DNA of 64,000 bases from Litchfieldella anticariensis FP35 = DSM 16096 (lineage in GTDB: Bacteria > Pseudomonadota > Gammaproteobacteria > Pseudomonadales > Halomonadaceae): contig NZ_KE332388.1 in the NCBI RefSeq assembly GCF_000409775.1, positions 1,132,666-1,196,665 on the forward strand, read 5' to 3'. Positions 43,355-53,303 of this stretch are shown one piece after another. Within the stretch, counting starts at the first letter, position 1, and every line of letters begins with the position of its first letter. Under the pieces are notes generated by a model. The model saw nothing but the letters and a program-made list of their open reading frames with translations. It did no database searches and was not told where the DNA came from. Both the position numbers and the translations under genes were made by a program.

Positions 43355-44466
43355 GGCGCTTTCTCCTTGATGAGATTGTCGTGAGAGCCGGGCTCGCGAA
43401 GTTGTGTCAGGCGACTCAACAGTTCCTTGACCGGTGCAGCCAGACCTACACTGGCTGGCCGGTCGGGATCATACCAGAGCGTGCCGGTTTCGTTGATGGT
43501 CGTGATATCCCCACAATGCCCTGGCTGGGGAGCGATCACTAGCCGGAAATGGCTGAAGGTATGAGTAAAGTCGGACCAAGCCGGCTCGAGCTGTGTGCCA
43601 GGCGCATGGGAGTCGAGCCAGGCCTGCAGCGTTTCGAGTGCCTCGAACTGGGGGAAACACCATAATCCGCCCCACACCCCTGTAGGAGGGCGTTGTTCCA
43701 ACAATACACGCCCTTGAGGGTCCTGCAGCAACAGCATGCGTGTATGGCGCTCGGGCAAAGCCTTCTTGGGCTTGGATTCGGGGAAACGACGCTCCTCACC
43801 CTTGGCATGAGCAATACAGACATCGGCAAAGGGGCAAAGCGAACAACTCGGCTGCCCCCGGCTGCACAGCGTCGCCCCCAAGTCCATCATCGCCTGGGAG
43901 TAATCCGGCAATCGAGTATCCGGGGTGTAGCGGTCGGCCAACTCCCACAATACCCGTTCCACCTTGGGCCTACCTGGCCACCCTTCCACACCATGCAGGC
44001 GTGTTAGTACACGTTTGACGTTGCCATCGAGGATCACGGCTCGACGCCCACTACTGATGCTGATGATGGCACCAGCGGTGGAGCGCCCGATGCCCGGCAG
44101 AGCCGCCATGGCATCGAGACTGTGCACTGGAAACTCTCCGCCATGTTCTTCTACCACCATCTGCGCCGCCTTGTGCAAGTTGCGACCACGAGCGTAGTAA
44201 CCCAATCCGGTCCACAAGTGCAGCACCTCGTCCTGAGACGCTGCCGCCAGCGTATGGACATCGGGAAAGCGTGCCATGAAGCGCCCGTAGTAAGGAATCA
44301 CGGTGGCGACCTGGGTCTGTTGCAACATGATTTCCGATACCCAGATCCGATAGGGTGTCTTGTCATACTGCCAAGGCAGGTTCTTGCGGCCGTAGCGATC
44401 GAACCAGGCCAACAGCCGGCTTTGAAACTCGTTGGGCGTCAGGTCAATGGCATGGGGTTCGTGCAT
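43351..44466 (-). CDS. mutY: A/G-specific adenine glycosylase MutY
   Basis: A 371-residue base-excision glycosylase that removes adenine opposite 8-oxoguanine. Catalytic E45 lies in [12 protein letters not shown]; the helix-hairpin-helix [12 protein letters not shown] leads to D147 in [12 protein letters not shown] 4Fe-4S cluster loop ([17 protein letters not shown]) and a C-terminal NUDIX-like domain follow. The ATG at 44466 (AGGA upstream) is chosen; the frame is open to 44628 but upstream residues are not family-like. It forms an operon with yggX. Confidence 0.95.
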   Translation of the reverse strand: MHEPHAIDLTPNEFQSRLLAWFDRYGRKNLPWQYDKTPYRIWVSEIMLQQTQVATVIPYYGRFMARFPDVHTLAAASQDEVLHLWTGLGYYARGRNLHKAAQMVVEEHGGEFPVHSLDAMAALPGIGRSTAGAIISISSGRRAVILDGNVKRVLTRLHGVEGWPGRPKVERVLWELADRYTPDTRLPDYSQAMMDLGATLCSRGQPSCSLCPFADVCIAHAKGEERRFPESKPKKALPERHTRMLLLQDPQGRVLLEQRPPTGVWGGLWCFPQFEALETLQAWLDSHAPGTQLEPAWSDFTHTFSHFRLVIAPQPGHCGDITTINETGTLWYDPDRPASVGLAAPVKELLSRLTQLREPGSHDNLIKEKAP

Positions 44467-44507
44467 GGTGTCACTGTCCTGCATGGAAGGCGTCAAGAAA
44501 GACTTCG

Positions 44508-44538
44508 CGAAAAAAAGCGCCGACTGGGAAGTCGGCGC
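44508..44538 (-). terminator. Terminator of the panZ-like/asmA unit
   Basis: On the minus strand a perfect 9-bp stem (GCGCCGACT with AGTCGGCGC) and 4-base loop are followed by a run of seven T. It is the clearest intrinsic terminator in the window and lies 22 bp after the asmA stop. Confidence 0.92.
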
Positions 44539-44560
44539 AGGGACTGGCTTACAATGATGC

Positions 44561-46924
44561 TCATTCAAACAGACCACGCAAGGCATCGCGAAGTTCCTCG
44601 GACGCGCCTTCCCCGACTCGTTCGTCAAGTCCTTCCAATGCGTCGTCCACTTGTTCTTCTATTTCCTCGCTAGCACGCCGGCGGGCTTCATCGCGAGCCA
44701 ATTCGCCTACCGCACGTTGAAAGGCCTGACGATCGAAGTGGCACCACTCACCGGGTGCCTCTCCCAACGTACCCTCGCAACGCACTGGGAAGGGCAAGCG
44801 TTCGAGTCGCGGGTTAACGCTACAGGCTGCATCGGCGGTATCCACGAAGCGTGCCGCCGCGCCGTAATCCAGGCGCCCGGTGACCAGGTTCAGTTCACCC
44901 TCGCCCCCCAAGGCGATTCCAGGCAAGGTGATCTCTAGGTCGTCGTTGTGCACGACGCCATCCCGAAACACCAACGTCGCCCGAGCACGATCGAAGCGGG
45001 TATCGGGACTCCACTCGCGAGTGATTTCTTCTCCTTCCAAGGTGGCCACTGCCGTGCACAACTCCTGGGACACATTGACATCGAGCACCGCGCCTTCATC
45101 GATTCGCAACACAGTGCGGCCGTTGAGGTTGCGCTTGAGCAACTCGGACGTATTACCACGCGTCGTCAGTTCTCCGTCCAGGTTGAGGCGCCCACGCAAA
45201 GGAGACTCCTCCCCTTGTAAAGCTTCGAACAGAGGAACGATCTGCACCTGTTCCATTGTCGGTACAAATGACCACTGGATAGGCTCCTGATTCAAATCCA
45301 GTGCAGCGTTGGCGCTCAGCTTGCCCTCGTAGAAACTGGCATCGAAGTTCTCGATATGCTGCTGGCCATTGCTTCCACGCGCCTTCAGACCGACTTCGTT
45401 GAATGTCAGGCCGAAGGCTTCGAGCTGACTCAAAGTCAGTTGGCCATCCAATGTCAATGCACTCAACCAATCCACGGGCAACAGCTCTTCTGAGGACTCT
45501 TGAGCATAAGCCGAAGAAATGCCTGGCAATTCAAGTCGTGCGGCGTTGGCGGCCGAGCCATTTTCTGCCTGAGAAGGCGGGAGGTAGTCATCCAAATTCA
45601 GCTGATCACCTTGCAGCTCGAAGGTGAGAGACTGGCCATCCAGACCAGCACTCAGGCGACCAGTAAAGGTGGTGTCATCGAGCACTAGCGTCAGGTTGGT
45701 CAACTCAAGGCGTTGTGCGTTCCCCTGCAGGGGGCTGGTCAGAGCCACGTCACCCAAGGCCGAGTCGCTGGATGTCGCTGGCAGCATGTCTAGCCGCGTC
45801 AGCCAGGGGCGCAGCGACATCGGCACCATCTTGATCTGACCGGTGTATTGGGGAGTGCCAAGCAACTTGTTCACTGAGAGCGTTCCACTGAGCTTGAGGC
45901 TGTCCTCACTGGTCAACTGAAGCTCGCGCAGTTGCAGAGTTTCGGCGGCGAGATCGGCATCCGCCACAAAGGCCAACGACAGTGGCACTGCCTTGTCGCC
46001 CAACTTCGGATGCGACACGCTGGCATCGAGTTCTCCGGCCTCGACTCGATAGCGCTTGGCTTGGAGGTCGGCAACCAATTGCTGGGCGTGCAGATTGATC
46101 TGCTGATTGTGCCCTTCCAGCGCTGTCATTTGCGTCTGGGTATCGAGTGCCAAGCCTTCCAGGACATAACGGCCATCGGCCAACCCCAACTGAACCTGGC
46201 TCTCGAAGCTCACATCCGTCACAAGCTCGGGCTTGGCCTCATCGTTATTCCGCCATCCCGCCTCCTCGAAAGAGGCTAGACGGAAAGACGACTTGAGAGG
46301 AAAGGCTCGATGAGGATTGACATTGGTACCGCTAACCGACAGCCCGTCGATTCGTAGCCCGAGACCTTGTTGGCGGTCGCTGAAGAGAATTTCTCCGTTG
46401 CGCACTTGTACACTGGCAATGTTCAGTGCCACGGCCATGCCATCCCCGGAATCGGAACCCGGACCCGACGCCGCGGGGGCCAGCGCTGATTCGGCCTCCT
46501 CACCTTGCTGCTGAAGGCGGTCGAGCAGCACCTGCCAATTGCCACGACCTTGCTCATCACGCTCGAGATTGAGATGCATATTATCCAGCATCAGGCCATC
46601 GATGGCGATTTCACCGGACAATAGCGGCGCAAAAGCCAAACTGACCTCGGCCCGATCGAAAGCGACAAAAGGTCCCTCTTCTTGAGACTGTTCAGGCAAC
46701 CATGCCTCGGCCTGCTCGACACTGACCCCCAACCGAGGGTAGAACGACCAGGACAACGGCCCCTCCAAGGACAGCTCGAGTCCACTTTGCTGGCGAACCA
46801 CCTCGATCAAACGTGGCTTGAGATCATTGGGATCGAAAAAGGTCGTGATGTACACCACCGCCGCGACAACGACTAATCCCAATACACCTATTACGGCCAG
46901 TAACGTCCGCAACAGTGCTTTCAT
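44561..46924 (-). CDS. asmA: AsmA family protein
   Basis: A large inner-membrane-anchored periplasmic protein of 787 residues. A single N-terminal helix ([19 protein letters not shown]) is followed by the AsmA N-terminal domain ([30 protein letters not shown]) and, from about 470, the AsmA C-terminal domain ending [19 protein letters not shown]...[11 protein letters not shown]. The family is thought to bridge phospholipids to the outer membrane. Its 5' end overlaps the upstream acetyltransferase stop by four bases. The C-terminal acidic helical tail is normal for the family. Confidence 0.92.
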   Translation of the reverse strand: MKALLRTLLAVIGVLGLVVVAAVVYITTFFDPNDLKPRLIEVVRQQSGLELSLEGPLSWSFYPRLGVSVEQAEAWLPEQSQEEGPFVAFDRAEVSLAFAPLLSGEIAIDGLMLDNMHLNLERDEQGRGNWQVLLDRLQQQGEEAESALAPAASGPGSDSGDGMAVALNIASVQVRNGEILFSDRQQGLGLRIDGLSVSGTNVNPHRAFPLKSSFRLASFEEAGWRNNDEAKPELVTDVSFESQVQLGLADGRYVLEGLALDTQTQMTALEGHNQQINLHAQQLVADLQAKRYRVEAGELDASVSHPKLGDKAVPLSLAFVADADLAAETLQLRELQLTSEDSLKLSGTLSVNKLLGTPQYTGQIKMVPMSLRPWLTRLDMLPATSSDSALGDVALTSPLQGNAQRLELTNLTLVLDDTTFTGRLSAGLDGQSLTFELQGDQLNLDDYLPPSQAENGSAANAARLELPGISSAYAQESSEELLPVDWLSALTLDGQLTLSQLEAFGLTFNEVGLKARGSNGQQHIENFDASFYEGKLSANAALDLNQEPIQWSFVPTMEQVQIVPLFEALQGEESPLRGRLNLDGELTTRGNTSELLKRNLNGRTVLRIDEGAVLDVNVSQELCTAVATLEGEEITREWSPDTRFDRARATLVFRDGVVHNDDLEITLPGIALGGEGELNLVTGRLDYGAAARFVDTADAACSVNPRLERLPFPVRCEGTLGEAPGEWCHFDRQAFQRAVGELARDEARRRASEEIEEQVDDALEGLDERVGEGASEELRDALRGLFE

Positions 46925-47376
46925 TGCTTTCCTCCCTGTGACGCCAGCGGATTCAATTCGAAATAGTTACCTCCTTCCACCAGCCGGTATCCCAGCCGTG
47001 AGAGCAGGAGTTGATCACCCATCATCAGCGACGAAACTGCCACACGCAGAACAAGCCCTTCCGCGTGGGCCGACTCAGCAACCAGCGCCAGCAACCGCGA
47101 CCCGACCCCACGTCGCCGCGTAGTCTTGCGTACGCAAAAGTGGGATAGCCACCAGGCTTCGTTGTCACGTATCACCGCCACGGCACCCAACAGCCGATCA
47201 TTGAAACGGGCGCAACAGAAAAAGTCACCACGCGACAGGTGTTGGAGGATGAACTCATCAGCGGGTAGCGGCAAGCGTTCCGTCGGCGCATCGGCATAAA
47301 TGCGTGACAAATCTTGGGCCACCTGTGTATCTCCTGCCCAAGTGGCGTGATCAACCTTGTGAAGCGTTACCGGCAT
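46921..47376 (-). CDS. PanZ/PanM-like GNAT protein
   Basis: A 151-residue GNAT protein. The acetyl-CoA motif VRKTTRRRGVGSRLL and the preceding ARFNDRLLGAVAV strand closely follow PanZ, the acetyl-CoA sensor that triggers PanD maturation and limits pantothenate synthesis. The final GYRLVEGGNYFELNPL corresponds to the last helix and strand. The ATG at 47376 has GGGAGAG upstream. It is coupled to asmA and diverges from hisB. Without panD in the window the regulatory role is an inference from similarity. Confidence 0.75.
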   Translation of the reverse strand: MPVTLHKVDHATWAGDTQVAQDLSRIYADAPTERLPLPADEFILQHLSRGDFFCCARFNDRLLGAVAVIRDNEAWWLSHFCVRKTTRRRGVGSRLLALVAESAHAEGLVLRVAVSSLMMGDQLLLSRLGYRLVEGGNYFELNPLASQGGKQ

Positions 47377-47456
47377 CGTGACTCTCCCAAGCCGCGGCGG
47401 CAAGACATGGCCGCTCGGCAATCTCGGCATTGTAGCGGATGGGGCATACGATTCTC

Positions 47457-47462
47457 TATAAT
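47457..47462 (+). promoter_or_regulatory. Candidate -10 box of the his genes
   Basis: A perfect TATAAT 57 bp ahead of the hisB ATG. No good -35 element lies at the usual distance. Confidence 0.4.
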
Positions 47463-47519
47463 GGCAGTTCTTAGAGTTTTCATCGTTGTTACAGCGCCCA
47501 GCGCAGGAGTCGAGCCAGC

Positions 47520-48113
47520 ATGTCCGAGCGTACCGCCACGGTTTCCCGAAACACCAAGGAAACCCAGATTACGGTGAGCGTAAACCTCGATGGCCAAGGC
47601 CGTTTCACCTGCGAAACCGGGGTTCCTTTCCTCGACCATATGCTCGACCAAGTGGCACGGCACGGGTTGATCGACCTGGAGATCAAGGCAGTCGGCGATC
47701 TGCATATCGACGATCACCACACCGTGGAGGACTTGGGCATCACACTCGGCCAAGCTTTTGCCGAAGCGATCGGCGACAAGCGCGGTATTCGTCGCTATGG
47801 CCACGCCTATGTGCCACTTGACGAGGCATTGTCACGGGTCGTCATCGACTTCTCCGGTCGCCCAGGACTGTTCATGGATGTCGAGTTCACCCGCGCCAGC
47901 ATCGGGCGCCTGGATACCCAACTGTTTTGGGAGTTCTTCCAAGGCTTCGTCAACCATGCCCAGATCAGTCTGCATATTGACAACCTGAAGGGCTTCAATG
48001 CCCATCACCAGGCCGAAACCATCTTCAAAGCCTTTGGCCGTGCTCTGCGCATGGCCGTGGAGGAAGACCCGCGCATGGCTGGGCAAATGCCCTCCACCAA
48101 GGGCTGCCTGTAG
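47520..48113 (+). CDS. hisB: Imidazoleglycerol-phosphate dehydratase
   Basis: A 197-residue manganese enzyme for the seventh step of histidine synthesis. The two-fold repeat with metal histidines is visible: [17 protein letters not shown] with [14 protein letters not shown], and [34 protein letters not shown]. It is monofunctional (no HisN-type phosphatase), as usual outside enterobacteria. It opens a hisB-hisH-hisA-hisF row. GTG/ATG ambiguity is absent; the N terminus matches the family. Confidence 0.96.
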   Translation: MSERTATVSRNTKETQITVSVNLDGQGRFTCETGVPFLDHMLDQVARHGLIDLEIKAVGDLHIDDHHTVEDLGITLGQAFAEAIGDKRGIRRYGHAYVPLDEALSRVVIDFSGRPGLFMDVEFTRASIGRLDTQLFWEFFQGFVNHAQISLHIDNLKGFNAHHQAETIFKAFGRALRMAVEEDPRMAGQMPSTKGCL

Positions 48114-48171
48114 GTTTTATCGTATATGAAAGGCCGGCTTTTTTCGCCGACTCACCTGAAAGGAGCGCATC

Positions 48172-48813
48172 ATGACCATTGCCGTCATCGACTACGGGAT
48201 GGGTAACCTGCATTCCGTCGCCAAGGCGCTGGAGCATGTCACCCATGAGAACGTGGTGGTGACGCGAGACCCACGCCGCATTCACGGAGCAACCCGTTTG
48301 GTACTGCCAGGCCAAGGGGCGATTCGTGACTGCATGGGCGAACTCGAAAGGACCGAGCTGAAGGGATTGGTCCAAGAGTTGCTCACCGCCCAGAGCAAAC
48401 CGCTGTTGGGAGTCTGTGTCGGCCAGCAGATGCTGCTCGACCATAGTGAAGAGAACGGCGGGATCACTTGCCTTGGCTTCCTTGCCGGCCAAGTGCGGCG
48501 CTTTGACTACGACCTACGTGACGCCAAAGGTGAACGCCTCAAGGTACCGCACATGGGCTGGAATCGTGTGATGCACCACCACGATCACCCGTTGTGGGCC
48601 GGTATCGAGGATGGCGCCCGCTTCTACTTCGTGCATAGCTACTACGTGGAGGCCAAGGATGACGACACGGTCTATGGAACCACTGATTACGGCGGCACCT
48701 GTGCTCATGTGGCAGTGGGGCGTGGCACAGTCTTCGCTGTGCAGTTCCATCCTGAGAAGAGCGCCAACGATGGCCTGCGTCTGCTGGAAAATTTTGTTAA
48801 CTGGGCGCCCTGA
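48172..48813 (+). CDS. hisH: Imidazole glycerol phosphate synthase, glutaminase subunit
   Basis: A 213-residue class I glutamine amidotransferase supplying ammonia to HisF. Nucleophile Cys in LLGVCVGQQMLLD (about residue 83), the oxyanion strand PGQGAIRDC, and the final dyad FAVQFHPEKS are intact. GAAAGGAG lies ahead of the ATG. It sits 58 bp after hisB and 101 bp ahead of hisA, suggesting a loosely packed operon. Confidence 0.96.
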   Translation: MTIAVIDYGMGNLHSVAKALEHVTHENVVVTRDPRRIHGATRLVLPGQGAIRDCMGELERTELKGLVQELLTAQSKPLLGVCVGQQMLLDHSEENGGITCLGFLAGQVRRFDYDLRDAKGERLKVPHMGWNRVMHHHDHPLWAGIEDGARFYFVHSYYVEAKDDDTVYGTTDYGGTCAHVAVGRGTVFAVQFHPEKSANDGLRLLENFVNWAP

Positions 48814-48914
48814 CTTGCGTCAGTCAACCAGGCACATTGGTCCACCTGACCAATGAGATATAGAAACGCCCCGAAAATCATCGCGCCTATGCCAGGCGCC
48901 CATGAGGACACGAC

Positions 48915-49667
48915 ATGCTGGTAATCCCCGCCATCGATCTCAAGGACGGCAAATGCGTTCGCCTCAAACAAGGACGCATGAGCGACTCCACCACCTATGG
49001 CGACGACCCTGTGGCCATGGCCGCGCGCTGGGTCGAGGCGGGTGCCCGTCGCTTGCACCTGGTCGACCTCAACGGCGCTTTCGAGGGTGAACCGGTCAAT
49101 GGCGAGGCGGTCACCGCGATTGCCCGTACCTACCCGGATCTACCGATCCAGATCGGTGGCGGCATCCGCTCCCCGGAAACCATTGAGCACTATCTTGCCG
49201 CCGGTGTGTCCTATGTGATCATCGGTACCAAAGCGGTCAAGGAGCCGGCTTTCGTCGGCGAGATGTGCCGACGCTTTCCTGGTCATGTGATCGTGGGCCT
49301 CGATGCCCGCGATGGCTTCGTAGCCACCGACGGCTGGGCCGAGGTATCGACACTCAAGGCTACCGAGTTGGCGAGGCGCTTCGCTGATGACGGTGTTTCA
49401 TCGATCGTCTACACCGATATTTCCCGAGACGGCATGATGGGCGGCGTCAATGTCGAGGCTACGGCCGAACTGGCGCGCGAAAGCGGACTACCGGTGATCG
49501 CGTCGGGTGGCGTCACCGACCTGAGCGACTTGCGCGCCTTGGCCGCGTTCGAACAGGACGGCATTCTGGGGGCCATCACCGGCCGCGCCATCTACGAAGG
49601 CACATTGGATGTCGCCGAGGCGCAACGCCTATGCGACGAATTGCAAGCCAATCAAACGGGGAGTTGA
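48915..49667 (+). CDS. hisA: ProFAR isomerase
   Basis: A 250-residue (beta-alpha)8 barrel that isomerises phosphoribosylformimino-AICAR-phosphate. N-terminal [16 protein letters not shown] holds the catalytic Asp; [17 protein letters not shown] and [18 protein letters not shown] contain the two phosphate-binding loops and second Asp. Its stop is four bases before the hisF start, indicating co-translation. Confidence 0.96.
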   Translation: MLVIPAIDLKDGKCVRLKQGRMSDSTTYGDDPVAMAARWVEAGARRLHLVDLNGAFEGEPVNGEAVTAIARTYPDLPIQIGGGIRSPETIEHYLAAGVSYVIIGTKAVKEPAFVGEMCRRFPGHVIVGLDARDGFVATDGWAEVSTLKATELARRFADDGVSSIVYTDISRDGMMGGVNVEATAELARESGLPVIASGGVTDLSDLRALAAFEQDGILGAITGRAIYEGTLDVAEAQRLCDELQANQTGS

Positions 49668-49671
49668 AGTC

Positions 49672-50445
49672 ATGGGCCTCGCCAAGCGCATCATCCCCTG
49701 TCTGGACGTCGACGCCGGCCGCGTGGTCAAGGGCGTCAACTTCGTCGGCATTCGCGATGCCGGCGACCCGGTGGAAATCGCCAAACGCTATAACCAACAG
49801 GGCGCCGACGAAATCACCTTCCTCGATATCACCGCGAGCCACGAGAACCGTGGCACCACGGTCGACATGGTCGAGCGTATCGCCGGCGAGGTGTTCATTC
49901 CCCTGACCGTGGGCGGAGGCATCCGCACCTGTGAAGATATCCGCACCATGCTCAACGCTGGCGCCGACAAGGTATCGATCAATACCGCCGCCGTGAACAA
50001 CCCCAAATTCGTGCGTGAAGCCGCCGAACGCTTCGGCAGCCAATGCATTGTGGTCGCCATCGATGCCAAGCAGGTATCGCAAAAGGGTGAGCCGGCACGC
50101 TGGGAGATCTTTACTCACGGTGGACGCAAACCTACCGGTCTCGATGCAGTGGAATGGGCACGCAAGATGGTCGACCTGGGGGCCGGCGAGCTATTGCTGA
50201 CCAGTATGGATCGCGATGGCACCAAAGCTGGCTTCGACCTGGGGCTGACCCGTGCCATCGCCGATGCAGTGAGCGTACCGATAATCGCATCGGGTGGTGT
50301 CGGCAATCTCGATCACTTGGTGGCTGGAGTTACCGAAGGTGGCGCCGATGCAGTACTGGCGGCCAGCATCTTCCACTTCGGCGAGTACAGCATCCCCGAT
50401 GCCAAGCACTATATGGCGGAGCACGGAATCGAGATGCGCCTCTAG
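49672..50445 (+). CDS. hisF: Imidazole glycerol phosphate synthase, cyclase subunit
   Basis: A 257-residue (beta-alpha)8 barrel that closes the imidazole ring using ammonia from HisH. The start [24 protein letters not shown] carries the catalytic Asp11, and [19 protein letters not shown] holds the second. [15 protein letters not shown] and [10 protein letters not shown] are the phosphate loops. The in-frame extension upstream is hisA antiframe. The his row ends here; hisC lies 12 kb further on. Confidence 0.96.
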   Translation: MGLAKRIIPCLDVDAGRVVKGVNFVGIRDAGDPVEIAKRYNQQGADEITFLDITASHENRGTTVDMVERIAGEVFIPLTVGGGIRTCEDIRTMLNAGADKVSINTAAVNNPKFVREAAERFGSQCIVVAIDAKQVSQKGEPARWEIFTHGGRKPTGLDAVEWARKMVDLGAGELLLTSMDRDGTKAGFDLGLTRAIADAVSVPIIASGGVGNLDHLVAGVTEGGADAVLAASIFHFGEYSIPDAKHYMAEHGIEMRL

Positions 50446-50490
50446 CCGGCGGTGCTCACCGGCAAATAGCGAGCTTGATCCCCACGGGGT

Positions 50491-51081
50491 CTAGTCCAGG
50501 GTGAGCCCCAGATTGCTCACCCCTTCGTTACGCCCCAGGCGGCGCAAACGTTTCAGCGCATCTCGATCAAGTTCACCTTCCACCGCCTCGAGCACGGTAT
50601 CCTGGAAGTCGTGCTCGTCGGCCATCAGGGGGTGCTCTCGCACCAGGACGGCCAGCCGGGCATCGTCGTCCTCACCTTCGGTCAACTCGATGAAAGCTCG
50701 GACACCACTGCGCGAGGCTAGACTGACCTCCAGCGCGGCATCCGGTGATTCGCCGCGTAGCGTATCGAGCACTGCCGACAATGCCACCACCGTTTCCAGT
50801 GCCCGTCGGGCCCCGAAACTGTCGTCCCCCACCGGTGGTTCAAGTTCGGCGAGCTTGTCCGCCTGGCGCTCGAAGTCGATTTTCGCTCCCTTGACCAGCA
50901 GATGCTCCCAGACCAGGTCCAAGATATTGCGCAGCGCATGAGTATCACCCTCCCCTGTCTGCTCGGCATAGAGGGCATAGTTAGGCATCAAGCGTTCGCA
51001 GAGCGCCGCCATGAATGCCAGGCAGCGGCGTTGATCAAGCTGGCGTAGGCGCTGGTGGAAGCCTTGTGAAGTTGAACTCAT
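50491..51081 (-). CDS. DUF416 (YjaG) family protein
   Basis: A 196-residue cytosolic helical protein of the YjaG/DUF416 family. Typical parts are FHQRLRQLDQRRCLAFMAALCERLMPNYALYAEQ and a central LRNILDLVWEHLLVKGAKIDFERQADKLAELEP. CGAGGAGAG precedes the ATG at 51081. It converges with hisF and follows the alkyltransferase-like gene. The function of the family is not established. Confidence 0.88.
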   Translation of the reverse strand: MSSTSQGFHQRLRQLDQRRCLAFMAALCERLMPNYALYAEQTGEGDTHALRNILDLVWEHLLVKGAKIDFERQADKLAELEPPVGDDSFGARRALETVVALSAVLDTLRGESPDAALEVSLASRSGVRAFIELTEGEDDDARLAVLVREHPLMADEHDFQDTVLEAVEGELDRDALKRLRRLGRNEGVSNLGLTLD

Positions 51082-51112
51082 GAACTCTCCTCGGTGAACG
51101 CGGTAGCCGCCA

Positions 51113-51406
51113 TCATGGCCAAAGCCGTGTGGCATCGACGCGACCATTAGCATCGAAGAGCACGCCCTCAGCACGTAGTTTGTCACGTTGACGCGCTGCA
51201 CCGCCATGGTCGGCGACCTTACGATCGGCCGCGATCACTCGATGCCAGGGCAGGCCGTGGCCATCGGGCAGATGACGCATGGCACTGCCCACCATGCGCG
51301 CGGTGGCACCTTCGGTCATCTTGGCCACCCGACCGTATGTGGTAACGCGCCCCGGCGGAATCTGTGCAACGATGGTATAGATCTGTTCGAGCAATTCAGT
51401 ACGCAC
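51113..51406 (-). CDS. Alkyltransferase-like (ATL) protein
   Basis: A 97-residue protein with the DNA-binding domain of O6-alkylguanine-DNA alkyltransferases. The active-site motif is PWHRVI (W54) instead of PCHRVI, the defining change of ATL proteins, which flip O6-alkylguanine and flag it for nucleotide excision repair without removing the alkyl group. The Arg finger (ARMVGSAMRH) and Tyr (TTYGRVA) are kept. It is followed at 32 bp by the DUF416 gene. Confidence 0.93.
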   Translation of the reverse strand: MRTELLEQIYTIVAQIPPGRVTTYGRVAKMTEGATARMVGSAMRHLPDGHGLPWHRVIAADRKVADHGGAARQRDKLRAEGVLFDANGRVDATRLWP

Positions 51407-51498
51407 CAGCCATCTCTCCCTCTCCCGTCAGCGATGTCCAAGGTATCTTCCACATCATACTGGACGCGACGGACGGCCTTATTCATCATGGGCTTATC

Positions 51499-52212
51499 AT
51501 GCATATCTACTTTCTTCAGCACGACGCCAATATCGGCCCCGCCCGGTTCGCCGACTGGCTGATCGGAATGGGCCACAGTCATAATAGCTGCCATCTCTAT
51601 GCCGGTGAGGCCCCTCCGCGCCTGGACGATTGCGATGGCCTGATCGTACTCGATGGCCCCATGAGCCTGGCGGGTAACGACAGCCCTTCCTGGTTTCGAC
51701 GTGAGAAGAAACTGCTTACTCGCGCCTTGAAGAGCGGCAAGCCGGTGCTGGGTATCGGCCTCGGTGCCCAGCTCATTGCCGATGGCCTGGGCGCCATCGT
51801 CTCACGCGGCACTTACACAGAGATCGGCTGGCACCCGGTCACCCTGGCCCCGGACAGCCCTTTCGATCTCCCCGAGCACTTCGAAGCCTTGATGTGGCAT
51901 CGAGATATCTTCGGCCTTCCCGACGGCGCCCTGCCACTGGGCTCGAGTTCCGCCAGCCCGTTGCAAGGTTTTGCCTGGGACGCTGGGCGCGTCATCGGTC
52001 TGCAATGCCATCTGGAAGCCACCAGCGACAGTGCCCGAGCACTACTCGATCAAACCCCAGCACATTTCGACACCCAGGCGAACGGACAACAGCGTTATGT
52101 GCAGGATCGTAGCGCTATCTTTGCCGACCCGCGACGTTTCGATCGGCAAGCTTCACTGCTCGACCGCGTACTGTTGCAATGGTTACGTAGCGTACCCTCG
52201 CAAGCCCTCTAG
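51499..52212 (+). CDS. Class I glutamine amidotransferase-like protein lacking the nucleophile Cys
   Basis: A 237-residue protein with the GATase1 fold seen in stand-alone GMP-synthase-like proteins. Elements DCDGLIVLDGPMSLAGND and a late GLQCHLEAT with the His are present. The nucleophile elbow reads GIGLGAQ, with Gly87 where Cys is expected (GGC codon instead of TGC). Glutaminase activity is therefore unlikely. The start at 51499 (MHIYFLQHD) matches the family. It overlaps the convergent mnmH gene by four bases. Confidence 0.8.
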   Translation: MHIYFLQHDANIGPARFADWLIGMGHSHNSCHLYAGEAPPRLDDCDGLIVLDGPMSLAGNDSPSWFRREKKLLTRALKSGKPVLGIGLGAQLIADGLGAIVSRGTYTEIGWHPVTLAPDSPFDLPEHFEALMWHRDIFGLPDGALPLGSSSASPLQGFAWDAGRVIGLQCHLEATSDSARALLDQTPAHFDTQANGQQRYVQDRSAIFADPRRFDRQASLLDRVLLQWLRSVPSQAL

Positions 52213-53303
52213 GCCTCTTGCTGGGCTCGCGACCAGTCGCGCGCTGCCTCCAGGCAACTGCCCCAGTCACCCACGTGCAGGAAGGTCCGATCATGCTTCT
52301 CGAGTTGGTGGCGGTACAGGGGATCGTAATACTCGGTAAGAAGCGGCGCTAGCCAGGCTTCATGCGCCTGCCGATTGCCTCTCTCGTGCTCGCGAAAAGC
52401 CAACGCCTGTAAACGCTGCAGCCGCGCCAGTCGAGCAGCTCCCAAGCGTTTCTTTAACCGCATCAACGCCGTGGCGAGTTGCTTGCGCATCAGTGTCCAG
52501 CCCAGCCAGTCACCGAACTGGCGCGAGTAAATCGCCCACAGGTCATCGATATAGTCCTTGCGAATCTGCTCCAACCGCCAATCCAAGGGCATTTCCACCC
52601 TCAGGCGTGGCGCTCGTTCCATGGCCCGCCAGAAGGTAAGTGGCACATTGACCACCCCGATATGCCGCGACTCATCCTCGACCACGCAGGAGCCATCGAC
52701 TTCAAGCAAGCGTAGCCCCATGGCATGTTCGAAGTCGATCTGCGCTGGCGCCGGTAAGGGGTGGCGCCCAAAAGCAGAGCCCTTGTGGCGAGCGCAATCC
52801 TCCAGATCCAGACCATTATCGAGATGTTGGATCAGCGCCGTCTTGGCACAACCAGTCAGCCCGCCCACCACCAGCAACGGGCGCTCGGCAGCGGCGTCAA
52901 TGCGCGAACACAGTGCCGCCCGCATTGCTTTCCAACCACCTCTCAGGCGCGGACGCTCGATACCCGCCTCGGCTAGCCATTGCTGTGCAAGCTGTGAGCG
53001 CAACCCACCACGAAAGCAGTAGATGATGGCATCGGGGTGTTTAGCCAACACCCGCTGCCAAGCGGCGACTCGACCTGCCTTGATGCCGCCTGCCACTAGC
53101 CGCTGGCCCAGCTCGATGGCCGCGTCCTGGCCAGCCTGCTTGTAAGTCAAACCAACGAGATGACGTTCCTCGTCGTCCATCAGTGGCAAATTGACCGCTC
53201 CTGGCAAGGCCCCTTGGGCAAACTCTACCGGTGCCCGGACATCGATCAATACACGCCGCGCGCGCAACAGCTCAAGATCCGGCTCGATCAACGGCAGATT
53301 CAT
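52209..53303 (-). CDS. mnmH: tRNA 2-selenouridine synthase
   Basis: A 364-residue enzyme (SelU/MnmH) that exchanges sulfur for selenium in mnm5s2U34 of tRNAs using selenophosphate, with geranylated intermediates. The N-terminal rhodanese domain has its catalytic Cys in IIYCFRGGLRSQ. The second domain has a P-loop, VGGLTGCAKTAL. Its start overlaps the selD stop by four bases (ATGA), so enzyme and selenium donor are made together. No selA, selB or selC is seen in the window. Confidence 0.95.
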   Translation of the reverse strand: MNLPLIEPDLELLRARRVLIDVRAPVEFAQGALPGAVNLPLMDDEERHLVGLTYKQAGQDAAIELGQRLVAGGIKAGRVAAWQRVLAKHPDAIIYCFRGGLRSQLAQQWLAEAGIERPRLRGGWKAMRAALCSRIDAAAERPLLVVGGLTGCAKTALIQHLDNGLDLEDCARHKGSAFGRHPLPAPAQIDFEHAMGLRLLEVDGSCVVEDESRHIGVVNVPLTFWRAMERAPRLRVEMPLDWRLEQIRKDYIDDLWAIYSRQFGDWLGWTLMRKQLATALMRLKKRLGAARLARLQRLQALAFREHERGNRQAHEAWLAPLLTEYYDPLYRHQLEKHDRTFLHVGDWGSCLEAARDWSRAQQEA

